Part shown: in pieces, positions 35,303 through 44,912 of the stretch
Layout of the letters: each line of letters opens with the position of its first letter
How positions within the stretch are numbered: position 1 is the first letter of the stretch
Assembly: GCA_018222605.1 (NCBI GenBank)
Contig: JAAEZZ010000007.1
Span: 160,522-224,521, forward strand
From: Alphaproteobacteria bacterium
Lineage (GTDB): Bacteria > Pseudomonadota > Alphaproteobacteria > Caulobacterales > Hyphomonadaceae
DNA: 64,000 bases
Reading direction: 5' to 3'
Made by a program: the position numbers and the translations under genes
Notes under the pieces: generated by a model
Told to the model about the DNA's origin: nothing
The model's database searches: none
What the model saw: only the letters and a program-made list of their open reading frames with translations

Positions 35303-37078
35303 ATGGGACAGGATTTCTGGACCTATTTCTGGGTCGTTGGCACCTTCGGCACCTACATCGCGATTGCCTTGTGGGCGCGGGCCTCTTCTACCGATGATTT
35401 CTATGTGGCAGGCCATGATGTTCACCCGATGGTGAACGGCATGGCGACGGCGGCGGACTGGATGTCTGCGGCCTCATTCCTGTCCATGGCGGGCCTGATC
35501 GCCTTCCTGGGCTATGGCGGCTCTGTCTATTTGATGGGCTGGACGGGCGGCTATGTTCTGCTGGCCCTGCTGCTGGCGCCGTTCCTGCGCGAATTCGGCA
35601 AGTTCACCGTGCCGGACTTTGTCGGCGACCGGTATTACTCGACCGCCGCGCGTCTGATTGCCGTGGTTTGCGCACTGTTTGTCTCCTTCACCTATATTGC
35701 CGGGCAGATGAAGGGCGTCGGCGTCGCGTTCTCCGGCTTCCTGGGAGTGGAGTTCAACACCGGTATCATTGTCGGCATGGGCATTGTGTTTGTTTATGCG
35801 GTGCTCGGCGGCATGAAGGGCATTACCTATACCCAGGTGGCGCAGTATTGTGTGTTGATCTTTGCCTACACCGTTCCGGCGATCTTCATTTCACTGATCA
35901 TCACCGGCAACCCGATCCCGCAGCTTGGCTTCATCTCCAATGTGAAGGGCGAGGACATCTCCATGCTGGAGAAGCTGAACACGGTGGTGAGCGATCTCGG
36001 CTTCCTGGAATATACCAAGACCGACAAGACCATGCTGGACGTGTTCGCCATCACCGGCGCGCTGATGTTCGGCACGGCGGGCCTGCCGCATGTCATCATC
36101 CGCTTCTTCACGGTGTCGAGCGCCGGGGCTGCGCGGGTTTCCGCAGGCTGGGCGCTGGTCTTCATCGCCTTGCTGTACACGACGGCGCCAGCAGTTGCGT
36201 CCTTCGCCCGGCTGAACTTCATCGATACGGTGAACGAGTCCACCTATATCGCCGATGATGCAGACTATGACACCGAGGCTGCCGCGATTATGGCCGCTGG
36301 CGGCAAGCCCACACCGAAATGGTTCAAGGACTGGGAAAAGACCGGCCTTCTTGGCGTTGAGGACAAGAATGGCGACGGCGTCATCCAGTACCGTGCCGGG
36401 GCTGACAATGAAGTCACCAAGCTGGACCGCGACATCTTCGTGATGGCGAACCCCTCCATTGCCAATCTGCCCGCCTGGGTGATCGGCTTGGTTGTGGCAG
36501 GCGGCCTCGCAGCGGCCCTGTCCACGGCGGCAGGCCTTCTGATGGTGATCTCGTCTTCCATCTCGCACGATTTGTGCCGGCGGACCTTCTTCAAGGATAT
36601 GTCGGACAAGGATGAATTGCGAGTTGCCCGGGCCTCTGCCGCAGGCGCGGTGATCCTCGCAGGTATCATGGGGATGAATACGGCCAAGCTCGGCTTTGTG
36701 GCGCAGGTCGTTGCCTTCGCCTTCGGCCTCGCCGCAGCGTCGCTGTTCCCAGTCATCGTGCTCGGCATCTTCTGGAAACGGATGAACCGGGAAGGGGCGA
36801 TTGCCTCCATGCTGACCGGTCTCGTCTCTACCTTCAGCTATATCTACTACTTCAAATTCGTGGATACCGACCCGGCAAACTGGTGGTTTGGCGTGTCGCC
36901 TGAAGGCATTGGCTTCCTGTTCATGTTCCTGTCTCTGGCCGTGGGTGTGATTGTGGCGCTCGTCACAGCTCCGCCGCCGCAGGATGTGCAGGATCTGGTT
37001 GAGGACATCCGTATCCCCGGAACGCGGACCTCGCATGGCATTGCGGACGAAGGGATGGCGCCCATGCCAGCAGAATAA
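35303..37078 (+). CDS. Sodium:solute symporter, acetate-type (ActP-like, VC_2705 subfamily)
   Basis: 591-aa inner membrane SSS transporter with about 13 helices. It opens with WTYFWVVGTFGTYIAIALWA and has the characteristic FYVAGHDVHPMVNGMATAADWMSAASF, followed by GYGGSVYLMGWTGGYVLLA. A hydrophilic insertion of about 60 residues (DADYDTEAAAIM to RDIFVM) is typical of this subfamily. GGAGG lies before the ATG. It is cotranscribed with the DUF4212 gene and ends at a strong terminator. With CrbS/CrbR and acs nearby, acetate or another short monocarboxylate is the likely substrate. ActP is only a distant relative. Confidence 0.92.
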   Translation: MGQDFWTYFWVVGTFGTYIAIALWARASSTDDFYVAGHDVHPMVNGMATAADWMSAASFLSMAGLIAFLGYGGSVYLMGWTGGYVLLALLLAPFLREFGKFTVPDFVGDRYYSTAARLIAVVCALFVSFTYIAGQMKGVGVAFSGFLGVEFNTGIIVGMGIVFVYAVLGGMKGITYTQVAQYCVLIFAYTVPAIFISLIITGNPIPQLGFISNVKGEDISMLEKLNTVVSDLGFLEYTKTDKTMLDVFAITGALMFGTAGLPHVIIRFFTVSSAGAARVSAGWALVFIALLYTTAPAVASFARLNFIDTVNESTYIADDADYDTEAAAIMAAGGKPTPKWFKDWEKTGLLGVEDKNGDGVIQYRAGADNEVTKLDRDIFVMANPSIANLPAWVIGLVVAGGLAAALSTAAGLLMVISSSISHDLCRRTFFKDMSDKDELRVARASAAGAVILAGIMGMNTAKLGFVAQVVAFAFGLAAASLFPVIVLGIFWKRMNREGAIASMLTGLVSTFSYIYYFKFVDTDPANWWFGVSPEGIGFLFMFLSLAVGVIVALVTAPPPQDVQDLVEDIRIPGTRTSHGIADEGMAPMPAE

Positions 37079-37102
37079 CCAGCCCTCCCAGGCTTTAACT
37101 TT

Positions 37103-37136
37103 CGGGCGGCCCTCCCTCTCCGGGCCGTCCGTTTTT
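37103..37136 (+). terminator. Strong rho-independent terminator after the symporter gene
   Basis: CGGGCGGCCC (37103-37112) pairs with GGGCCGTCCG (37122-37131) over 10 bp with one G-U pair and a 9-nt loop, followed immediately by TTTTT. It separates the transporter operon from the CrbS gene. Confidence 0.9.
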
Positions 37137-37227
37137 GCGTTCTACCAGGTCGGCTATGGACAAAGGGCGGATTTGCCTGTGCGGTAGGGTGTGTATCTTC
37201 GGCGACGAGCCGTAATGTGAGGTGAGG

Positions 37228-40200
37228 ATGCCCGTCTGGCTAATCCTTGGCGCAACGACGCTGTATATGCTTGGCCTGTTCCTGATCGCGTGGCGCGGGG
37301 ACAGGCTGGCCATGCGGCCGGGCTTTACCCAGCATCCACTCGTCTATTCTCTGGCGCTGGCCGTATATTGCACCTCCTGGACCTATTTTGGTGCGGTCGG
37401 CACAGCGGCGGCAAGCGGGTGGGACTATCTGGCGATCTATCTTGGCCCGACGCTGATGTTTCTGGCCTTTTCCGGCATCATCCAGCGGATCGGCGATGTC
37501 ACACAGCGCGAGGGTATCTCCTCGCTGTCAGACTTTCTATCGGCCCGGTATGGCAAGAGTCGTGCGATCGCCGCCGCCGCGACTCTTGCTGCCGTCGCGG
37601 GCAGCCTGCCTTACATTGCGCTGCAGCTGAAATCCGTCGGCATGAGCTTTCAGGCGCTGGCCTATGGGGCAAGCGGCGACACCAACACCCCCGCCAGCGA
37701 GACCGTTTTGCTCACCGCCATCGCGCTCGCCATCTTCGCCATCCTCTTCGGCACGCGGCAGTCAGACGCGACGCGGCACAATTCCGGCCTGATGCGTGTG
37801 CTGGCGCTGGAGGCCATGCTGAAACTGACGGCGCTGGTCGCGGTGGCGATTCTGTCTGTCATGCTACTGATGAAAGGCGGCATTACGGAGGGCAGCGCCG
37901 CCATTCAGCCTTTCAAGACCTTCAGCTTTTCCGAGCGCTTCGTGACGATGACCCTGCTGTCCATGGCCGCGATCATCTGTCTGCCCCGGCAATTCCATGT
38001 CGCCATGATTGAGCGCCAGAGCATGAATGATCTGAAAATGGCGCGCTGGGTTTTCCCGCTCTACATTTTCCTCACCTGTCTTGTGGTTGTGCCGATCACG
38101 CTGGCAGGGCTCTCCGTGCTGGGGCCGGGCGCGCAGCCGGACCTGTTCGTGCTGGATCTGCCGCTGGAACAGGGGCGCGGCCTGCTTGCGACCATGGTGT
38201 TTCTGGGCGGCTTTTCGGCGGCCACCGGCATGGTAATCATTTCTACCGTTGCGCTGTCTACCATGGTGACGAATGATCTGGTCGTTCCGGCGATCATGCA
38301 GTCAGGCCGTTTCGCCAGCCTGAGCGGCGATGCCGGCTCCCGCATCGTCACGGCACGGCGTATTGTGATCGTCGTGTTGTTGCTGCTCGCCTATGCCTAT
38401 TACCGGGAGGCTGGCACAGGTGAGGCGCTCGCGCAGATCGGGCTTTTGTCCTTTGCTGCAGCGGCTCAGTTCGCGCCCGGCCTGATCGGCGCAGTGACAT
38501 GGCGCGGCGGACGGCGTTCCGGCGTGCTGGCCGGATTGATCGCCGGCATGACGCTGTGGGCCTACACACTTTTCCTGCCAGCCCTTCTGGAACCGGATGC
38601 AATTGCAGCACATGTGCCGGGCTTTCTGCATCCCTACGCGATGTTTGGCACTCGCATCGAAGACAGTCTGACCCATGGCGTAGGGGTCAGTCTCGGCGTC
38701 AATCTTGCGCTGTTCATTATTATCTCCCTGCGCTCGCGAGAGAGATTGCGTGACCGTGTGCAGGCGGCGGCCTTTGTTGGTGGGGACGAGATTGCGGCGA
38801 TTGCGGAAGGCGCAATGCAGACCCACGCCTCGCAGGTCTCTCCCAATGGCCTGAAGACACTGGCTTCACGCTTCCTGACGCCCGAGGCGGTGGATCATGC
38901 TTTCCGAAAGCTGGAAGAGGAAACCGGCATCACGGCGAGCGGGGACGCACCGGCGGACTGGCGGCTTGTGCAGCGTACGGAGAAACTTCTGGCCAGCGCA
39001 CTCGGCGCGTCCTCTGCGCGGGTAGTGCTGTCCTCCGCCATTGGCGGCAGCGACGTGGCCTTGCCGGATGTCCTGTCCATGTTGGACCAGAAGACGCAAG
39101 CCGCCCGGTTCGAACGGCATATGCTGCAATCCATGCTGGAGAATATCCAGCAGGGCATCAGCGTGGTGGATTCCGACCAGCGCCTTGTTGCCTGGAATAC
39201 CGCCTATGTCGAATTGTTCGATTATCCGTCGGAGAAGATTTCAGTAGGCGTCCCTGTCGCAGAGCTGATTGAGCATAATATCCGCACGGGCTGGATTGAC
39301 GGAGACCCGGTCGAGGAAGCCCGCCGCCGGGTGGAGCATATGCGCTCTGGCAGCGCGCACAGCTATGAGCGTTGTAATCCCGATGGGCGTTATTTACGTA
39401 TCAGTGGCAATCCCATGCCGGGGGGCGGCTATGTCACCACATTCTCTGATATTACCGATGACAAGCTACGCGAGCAGGCCCTGGTCGAGGCAAACGAGAT
39501 GCTGGAAAGCCGCGTCAAGGAACGCACACGCGAACTGGAACAGCTGACCGAAGATTTGAACCTTGCCCGGCAGGAGGCGGAAGGGGCGAACGCCTCAAAG
39601 ACGCGCTTTCTGGCGGCGGCAAGCCATGACCTCTTGCAGCCCCTCAACGCGGCGCGTCTCTATCTGGGCTCCATGATGTCCAGCAGCACGAATGCCGATC
39701 TGGCAGCGCGGGCAGACAAGGCCATTCAGTCTGCAGATGAATTACTGAAGGGGCTGTTGGACATCTCCCGCCTGGATCACAGCCAGGTCAAAGCCGTTCC
39801 AGTAAAGCTGCCGCTCGGCCCGCTGCTGGAAGATCTGGCGGATGAGGCTTCCCCCATGGCAGAGAAGGCCGGTCTTGAAATCCGTGTTGCGCCCACCCGT
39901 CTCGCCGTGTTCGCAGACCCTGACTATCTGAAGAGCATTCTGCGTAATTTCATCTCAAATGCCCGGCGCTATACGAGTTCTGGCGGCGTGCTGGTCGGTG
40001 CGCGGCGGCGCGGAAACAATGTGCGTATAGAGGTCTATGATACCGGCCCCGGCATTCCGGCTGACCGGATGGAGCTGATTTTCGAAGAGTTCCGCCGATA
40101 TGAGGATGCTGACAATGCCGGCATTCGCGGGGCGGGCCTTGGCCTCTCCGTTGTGCGCCGTCTGGCAAGCCTCATGGATGCGCCGATTGATGTGCGCTCC

Positions 40201-40695
40201 GTGCCGGGCAGGGGGAGCGTGTTCTCCGTCACGGTTCCGCTGGCGGACATGCTAGGCAAGCGGCGTGCGAAGCCCGCTTTGCCGGTCATGCAGGATGAGG
40301 AAGATCTGGATGGTATGAGTGTGCTGTTCGTGGATGACGAGCCTGCGATTGTGGACAGCATGCAGCGCCTGCTGGAAAGCTGGGGCTGTCAGGCCGTTTG
40401 TGTGCGAACGGAGGTAGAGGCCGCGCAGAACATGAAGGACACATGCTTTGACGCTTTGATTGCAGACCTTGATCTCAGTGATGACAGCAATGGGCTGGAC
40501 CTGATCCAGCGTCACAGGGCGCGGCTGCGCAGCCCGGCGAATGTGCTTTTGCTGACGGCCTCTACCAATGCGCCGGAACTGGCCGCGGCAAAGGGCGCAG
40601 GGATCGCCGTGCTGCACAAACCAAGCGACCCGGCAGACATACGCCAGTTTCTGAAGACCTGCCAGGTATCCCCCCTTCATCAGGCGGCTGACTAG
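37228..40695 (+). CDS. crbS: CrbS-type hybrid sensor kinase with SSS transporter-like sensor domain
   Basis: 1155 aa. About residues 1-480 form a 12-13 helix sodium:solute symporter-like domain, followed by a linker, a PAS domain near residue 626 (ENIQQGISVVDSDQRLVAWN), a coiled coil, and HisKA near residue 790 with the phospho-His in AASHDLLQPLNAA. The HATPase has NFISNARRYT, DTGPGIP and GAGLGLSVV. A C-terminal receiver near residue 1030 has its Asp in LIADLDLSD. This is the CbrA/CrbS layout, whose CrbS members control acetate use. The ATG at 37228 is 5 nt past GAGG. It converges on crbR, overlapping its stop (CTAG). Confidence 0.92.
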   Translation: MPVWLILGATTLYMLGLFLIAWRGDRLAMRPGFTQHPLVYSLALAVYCTSWTYFGAVGTAAASGWDYLAIYLGPTLMFLAFSGIIQRIGDVTQREGISSLSDFLSARYGKSRAIAAAATLAAVAGSLPYIALQLKSVGMSFQALAYGASGDTNTPASETVLLTAIALAIFAILFGTRQSDATRHNSGLMRVLALEAMLKLTALVAVAILSVMLLMKGGITEGSAAIQPFKTFSFSERFVTMTLLSMAAIICLPRQFHVAMIERQSMNDLKMARWVFPLYIFLTCLVVVPITLAGLSVLGPGAQPDLFVLDLPLEQGRGLLATMVFLGGFSAATGMVIISTVALSTMVTNDLVVPAIMQSGRFASLSGDAGSRIVTARRIVIVVLLLLAYAYYREAGTGEALAQIGLLSFAAAAQFAPGLIGAVTWRGGRRSGVLAGLIAGMTLWAYTLFLPALLEPDAIAAHVPGFLHPYAMFGTRIEDSLTHGVGVSLGVNLALFIIISLRSRERLRDRVQAAAFVGGDEIAAIAEGAMQTHASQVSPNGLKTLASRFLTPEAVDHAFRKLEEETGITASGDAPADWRLVQRTEKLLASALGASSARVVLSSAIGGSDVALPDVLSMLDQKTQAARFERHMLQSMLENIQQGISVVDSDQRLVAWNTAYVELFDYPSEKISVGVPVAELIEHNIRTGWIDGDPVEEARRRVEHMRSGSAHSYERCNPDGRYLRISGNPMPGGGYVTTFSDITDDKLREQALVEANEMLESRVKERTRELEQLTEDLNLARQEAEGANASKTRFLAAASHDLLQPLNAARLYLGSMMSSSTNADLAARADKAIQSADELLKGLLDISRLDHSQVKAVPVKLPLGPLLEDLADEASPMAEKAGLEIRVAPTRLAVFADPDYLKSILRNFISNARRYTSSGGVLVGARRRGNNVRIEVYDTGPGIPADRMELIFEEFRRYEDADNAGIRGAGLGLSVVRRLASLMDAPIDVRSVPGRGSVFSVTVPLADMLGKRRAKPALPVMQDEEDLDGMSVLFVDDEPAIVDSMQRLLESWGCQAVCVRTEVEAAQNMKDTCFDALIADLDLSDDSNGLDLIQRHRARLRSPANVLLLTASTNAPELAAAKGAGIAVLHKPSDPADIRQFLKTCQVSPLHQAAD

Positions 40696-41327
40696 TCACT
40701 GAGCGAAGTCGCTTCCTGATAGATCAGCAGGGCCTGTGTGCGATTGTTCGCGCCCAGCTTGCGGAAGATGGCCGTCATGTGCGCCTTCACGGTGGCGACC
40801 GAGATATCCATCTCATAAGCAATCTGCTTGTTGAGAAGCCCGGCTGACAGGCCTGCCAGAACGCGCCTTTGGGCAGGTGTCAGACTGGCAATACGCTCTG
40901 CCGCCTGGTTTGGGGGAAGGTCTTCCTCCAAACTTTCGGGAAACCAGTTGCCGCCATCCAGCGTGGTCGCCAGCGCGGCGGAGAGATCATCCAGAGACAT
41001 GCTTTTCGGCAGATAGCCCGCCGCGCCCAGCGCCCTGGCGCGCTCAAAGGCCTGCGGCGTTTCCGTGGCCGAGACAACGACAATGGGGCAATCCGGTGAG
41101 GCCGCCAGCAAACTGGTCAGGCCTTCAAAATCCACCGTATCGCCAAGGTTCAGGTCCAGCAGGATAAGATCCACCGATCGGGTCTTCAGATTGTCGAGCG
41201 CCCCGGACAGGCTACTGGCGTGCGCTGCTTCTGCGCCTGCAGGATAGGCGCATTCCAGCGCTGTCTCCAGCGCGTCGCGAAACAATGGGTGATCGTCCAC
41301 GATCAGGACGCGCGGTGCCTCTGCCAC
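40692..41327 (-). CDS. crbR: LuxR/FixJ-type response regulator (CrbR-like)
   Basis: 211 aa. The receiver domain has the acidic pair in IVDDHPLF, phospho-Asp in LILLDLNLGD and Lys in YLPKSMS. The C-terminal LuxR helix-turn-helix is LTPAQRRVLAGLSAGLLNKQIA with SVATVKAHM. It probably receives phosphate from CrbS and activates acs, as CrbR does in gamma-proteobacteria. It is divergent from the porin-acs pair and convergent with crbS, so the 185-base gap 41328-41512 is its likely target. Paired by context, not by direct evidence. Confidence 0.88.
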   Translation of the reverse strand: MAEAPRVLIVDDHPLFRDALETALECAYPAGAEAAHASSLSGALDNLKTRSVDLILLDLNLGDTVDFEGLTSLLAASPDCPIVVVSATETPQAFERARALGAAGYLPKSMSLDDLSAALATTLDGGNWFPESLEEDLPPNQAAERIASLTPAQRRVLAGLSAGLLNKQIAYEMDISVATVKAHMTAIFRKLGANNRTQALLIYQEATSLSD

Positions 41328-41434
41328 GGTGTCTTCCCCCTGTTACTTCTTGCTGCTTAAGCAGTCTCTACGATGAATGATCGCATTCCGGCAATCCAAG
41401 CACGAATTGCCATTCTGCGCCCTTAGACCTTTGT

Positions 41435-41451
41435 CTTAGCACCAATGGCTA
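41435..41451 (+). promoter_or_regulatory. Inverted repeat between crbR and porin-acs, candidate CrbR site
   Basis: TTAGC (41435-41439) and GCTAA (41447-41451) surround seven bases, and a further CTTAG lies just upstream at 41421-41425. A CATAAT hexamer at 41487-41492 could be the -10 element of the porin gene, though no fitting -35 was found. Assignment to CrbR is only positional. Confidence 0.3.
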
Positions 41452-41512
41452 ATGGCGCACAGGGGCCTTCGGCTGGATACTCCGCTCATAATAAAAAGTG
41501 AGGGAGGAACTC

Positions 41513-42805
41513 ATGTCACATACTTTCAAGGGTATTTTGCTATCTTCAATTGCGGTCGGATTGGCCTTCGGCGCGCAGGCGGAAGAGGCATCTCTGGAAG
41601 ACCGCATAGCTGCACTGGAGGCCATGGTTTCCGAGCTGAAAACCGAACTGGCAGAAGAACGTGCCCGGAAGGATGATGTTGTCCGCATTGAACGCACAGT
41701 CGACGTTGAACAGGTTGAGGCTCCCAAACCCAAGACGGACGGTTTCCTCGTCGGTGACACAACGCTGAAATTCGGCGGCTTCATCGACGCGGATGTGCAC
41801 GTGACCTCCCTCAGCGATGGCGCGATCGCGGGCAGCTCCATTGCGCGGGATTTCTACGTTCCGGGCTCAACCCCGATTGGCGGAAGTGAAACAACGTTTA
41901 CGGACTTTACCGCCGAGCCGTCACGTTTCTTCCTGGCCGCCAGCCGCCCCGTGGGCGACAAGACGCTCAGCGCGCATATCGAGATGGATTTCCTTGGGTC
42001 GGGTCAGGGCAATGAACTGGTCTCCAATTCCTATTCCCCGCGCCTGCGTCGTGCCTTCATGACATATGGCAACTGGTTGGTCGGCCAGGAATGGTCCACC
42101 TTCCAGAACACTTCCGCCATTCCGGAAAGCGCGAGCTTCCTGATCCTGCCCGACGGCATGATCTTCGTGCGCCAGCCCCAGATTCGCTACACAAACGGCA
42201 ACTGGATGTTCGCGGTGGAGAACCCCAACACGACCACGCTGAATGCCGGGGCGCGCGATGAAAACCTGATCCCGGATGTCGTCGCCCGCTACAATCTCAG
42301 CGGAGACTTCGGCAATATTTCCTTCGCGGGCATAGCACGCCAGCTGCGTGCCGATTTCGGCCCCAGCAAAGAGGAAGTCTTCGGCTATGGCCTCAGCGTG
42401 TCCGGCAAGGTGATGGTCGGCGCGAAGGATGACATCCGCTTCAATCTGGTCGGCGGGGAAGGCATTGGCCGCTATGTCGGCCTGGCTGCCAGTCGCTCGA
42501 CGGCGCTGGACCCGAATGGCGATCTGGAAGCCATCCCCAGCTATGGCGGGCTGATCGCCTGGCGCCACCCGTTTGGCAAGACGGCGCGTTTCAGCGGCGG
42601 GTATTCCGGCCTGTTCATCGATAATCCGTCTTACTTGCCCGCGACCGTTACCTCCTCTGTGCAGTCTGTTTTTGGCGCAATCCTGTGGGATGTCGCCCCG
42701 AACGTCACCCTGGGCACAGAGCTGATGTACGGCCTGCGCGAAGAGGAAAGCGGTGCAGATGGATCGATCACACGGTTCACCTTCTCAACAAAGTATGCAT
42801 TCTGA
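41513..42805 (+). CDS. DcaP-like outer membrane porin
   Basis: 430 aa. A Sec signal peptide ends at AQAEE, then an amphipathic coiled-coil segment (about residues 22-65, Leu/Glu-rich) and a beta-barrel start with LKFGGFIDADVHV. The barrel carries the TSFxxF-like signature segments of DcaP/porin-4 proteins (for example QEWSTFQNTSAIPES) and ends in aromatic Phe. GGAGG lies 5 nt before the ATG at 41513. It sits directly ahead of acs, so it probably admits acetate or dicarboxylates through the outer membrane (inference). Confidence 0.88.
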   Translation: MSHTFKGILLSSIAVGLAFGAQAEEASLEDRIAALEAMVSELKTELAEERARKDDVVRIERTVDVEQVEAPKPKTDGFLVGDTTLKFGGFIDADVHVTSLSDGAIAGSSIARDFYVPGSTPIGGSETTFTDFTAEPSRFFLAASRPVGDKTLSAHIEMDFLGSGQGNELVSNSYSPRLRRAFMTYGNWLVGQEWSTFQNTSAIPESASFLILPDGMIFVRQPQIRYTNGNWMFAVENPNTTTLNAGARDENLIPDVVARYNLSGDFGNISFAGIARQLRADFGPSKEEVFGYGLSVSGKVMVGAKDDIRFNLVGGEGIGRYVGLAASRSTALDPNGDLEAIPSYGGLIAWRHPFGKTARFSGGYSGLFIDNPSYLPATVTSSVQSVFGAILWDVAPNVTLGTELMYGLREEESGADGSITRFTFSTKYAF

Positions 42806-42820
42806 TAAGAGGACGGAAAC

Positions 42821-44794
42821 ATGGCAGATGGAGAGGCAGTTATGACCGAGACAGCGAAAACCTACCCGGTACCGGAAGCATTCGCCGCGCAGGCGAACCT
42901 GACCCCGGAGAAGTATCGCGAAATGTACGCCGCCTCCATTGAGAACCCGGAAGCGTTCTGGGGCGAGCATGGCAAGCGCATTGACTGGATCAAACCCTAT
43001 ACCACTGTGAAGGATGTTTCCTGGGAGACCGGAGACCTTCACGTGAAATGGTATTCCGACGGTGTGCTCAACGTGTCTGCCAATTGTCTGGACCGCCATC
43101 TGGAAACCCGTGGAGACAAGCCCGCCCTGATCTGGGAAGGCGATGAGCCGGGCGAAACCCACACGCTGACCTATCGACAGGTGCACGCGGCCGTCTGCAA
43201 GTTTGCCAATGTTCTGAAGAAGCTGGGCGTCAAGAAGGGCGACCGCGTCACCATCTATATGCCGATGATCCTGGAAGCGGCCTATGCGATGCTGGCCTGT
43301 GCTCGCATCGGCGCGGTGCACTCGGTCGTGTTCGGCGGCTTCAGCCCGGAAGCGCTGGCCGGCCGTATCACCGATTGCGAGTCTACCTTCCTGATTACCG
43401 CCGATGAAGGCGTGCGCGGTGGCCGCAAGGTGCCGCTCAAGGTGAATGCCGACAAGGCCGCTGAGATTGCCGGCGGCATGGTCAAGAACATGCTGGTCGT
43501 GAAGCGCACGGGCAGTGATGTGGCTATGCAGGAGGGCCGGGACCATTGGCTCCACGAGGCTGCTGAAGGCATTTCAGCCGATTGCCCGCCAGAGCCGATG
43601 AACGCCGAAGACCCGCTCTTCATCCTCTACACGTCCGGCTCCACCGGCAAACCGAAAGGCGTGCTGCACACAACCGGCGGCTATCTGGTCTGGGCTGCGA
43701 TGACGCATGATTATGTCTTCGACCTGAAGGAAGACGATGTGTACTGGTGCACGGCCGATGTCGGCTGGGTCACCGGGCACACCTATATCGTCTACGGCCC
43801 GCTCGCGAATGGCGCGACCAGCCTGATGTTTGAAGGCGTGCCGACCTATCCCGATGCCAGCCGGTTCTGGAAAGTCTGCGACGACCACAAGGTCAGCCTG
43901 TTCTACACGGCGCCGACCGCCATCCGCGCCCTGATGCGCGAAGGCGAGGAGCCTGTGCGCTCAACCTCCCGCAGCTCCCTGCGCCTGCTCGGCACAGTGG
44001 GCGAGCCGATCAACCCCGAAGCCTGGGAATGGTATTTCCATGTCGTGGGCGATCAGCGCTGCCCCATCGTCGATACATGGTGGCAGACCGAAACAGGCGG
44101 CGCGATGATCGTGCCGCTGCCGGGCGCAACAGACATGAAGCCCGGCGCGGGTAGCCATCCTTTCTTTGGCATTCAGCCGGCGCTGGTCGACGCCGAGGGC
44201 AACACGCTTGAAGGTGCGACGGAGGGCAACCTCCTGATCACCGACAGCTGGCCGGGCCAGATGCGCACCGTCTATGGTGACCATCAGCGCTTCATAGATA
44301 CCTATTTCATGGCCTATCCGGGCAACTACTTTACTGGCGATGGATGCCGCCGCGATGAGGATGGCTTCTACTGGATCACAGGCCGCGTGGATGACGTGAT
44401 TAACGTCTCCGGCCACCGCATGGGCACGGCAGAAGTCGAAAGCGCACTGGTCAGTCATGACGCCGTCGCTGAGGCTGCCGTGGTCGGCTATCCGCACGAT
44501 GTGAAGGGGCAGGGCATCTATGCGTACGTCACGCTCGTCGCAGGCGTTGAACCGGATGATGCGCTCTTGAAAAATCTCGTCCAGCATGTGCGAGCGGAGA
44601 TCGGCCCGATTGCCTCACCGGATCTGATCCAGATCGCACCGGGCCTGCCCAAGACGCGCTCCGGCAAAATCATGCGCCGCATCCTGCGCAAGATCGCCGA
44701 GGACGAATATTCCAACCTCGGAGACACCTCCACCCTCGCCGAGCCGGAAGTCGTCAACGATCTGATCAACAACCGCCAGAACAAGAAAAGCTAG
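42821..44794 (+). CDS. acs: Acetyl-CoA synthetase
   Basis: AMP-forming acetate activation to acetyl-CoA, 657 aa. The adenylation motif is [14 protein letters not shown], followed by [10 protein letters not shown], and the C-terminal regulatory Lys lies in [11 protein letters not shown], the usual acetylation site. The active-site Trp of short-chain enzymes fits WWQTE. Two starts are plausible: ATG 42821 (GAGG 8 nt upstream) and ATG 42842 (GGAGAGG 5 nt upstream). It follows the porin gene by 15 nt, so they share a transcript. It completes the acetate module with the symporter and CrbS/CrbR. Confidence 0.97.
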   Translation: MADGEAVMTETAKTYPVPEAFAAQANLTPEKYREMYAASIENPEAFWGEHGKRIDWIKPYTTVKDVSWETGDLHVKWYSDGVLNVSANCLDRHLETRGDKPALIWEGDEPGETHTLTYRQVHAAVCKFANVLKKLGVKKGDRVTIYMPMILEAAYAMLACARIGAVHSVVFGGFSPEALAGRITDCESTFLITADEGVRGGRKVPLKVNADKAAEIAGGMVKNMLVVKRTGSDVAMQEGRDHWLHEAAEGISADCPPEPMNAEDPLFILYTSGSTGKPKGVLHTTGGYLVWAAMTHDYVFDLKEDDVYWCTADVGWVTGHTYIVYGPLANGATSLMFEGVPTYPDASRFWKVCDDHKVSLFYTAPTAIRALMREGEEPVRSTSRSSLRLLGTVGEPINPEAWEWYFHVVGDQRCPIVDTWWQTETGGAMIVPLPGATDMKPGAGSHPFFGIQPALVDAEGNTLEGATEGNLLITDSWPGQMRTVYGDHQRFIDTYFMAYPGNYFTGDGCRRDEDGFYWITGRVDDVINVSGHRMGTAEVESALVSHDAVAEAAVVGYPHDVKGQGIYAYVTLVAGVEPDDALLKNLVQHVRAEIGPIASPDLIQIAPGLPKTRSGKIMRRILRKIAEDEYSNLGDTSTLAEPEVVNDLINNRQNKKS

Positions 44795-44821
44795 CAGGGG
44801 GGATTTTCCCTCCAGGCGTCA

Positions 44822-44866
44822 CCCCGGAATTTGCGTAGCAAATTTTCCGGGGCCCGTTACGGGCCT
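44822..44866. terminator. Tandem hairpins between convergent acs and chvG
   Basis: CCCCGGAA-TTTGC pairs with GCAAA-TTTTCCGGGG (44822-44852) with a two-base bulge. It runs into a second hairpin GGCCCG-TTA-CGGGCC (44851-44865). Similar CCCG-rich text continues to 44900. It can serve as a bidirectional terminator; the style also resembles an intergenic repeat element. Confidence 0.5.
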
Positions 44867-44912
44867 GAAGTTACATATCTGGGGCCCGGATAAACCCTGC
44901 GGGCTTCCTGTC

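Noticed and set aside
35891..37036. 381-codon frame antisense to the symporter
   Set aside because: The symporter frame carries the SSS motifs; the reverse is very rich in His, Arg and Gln.
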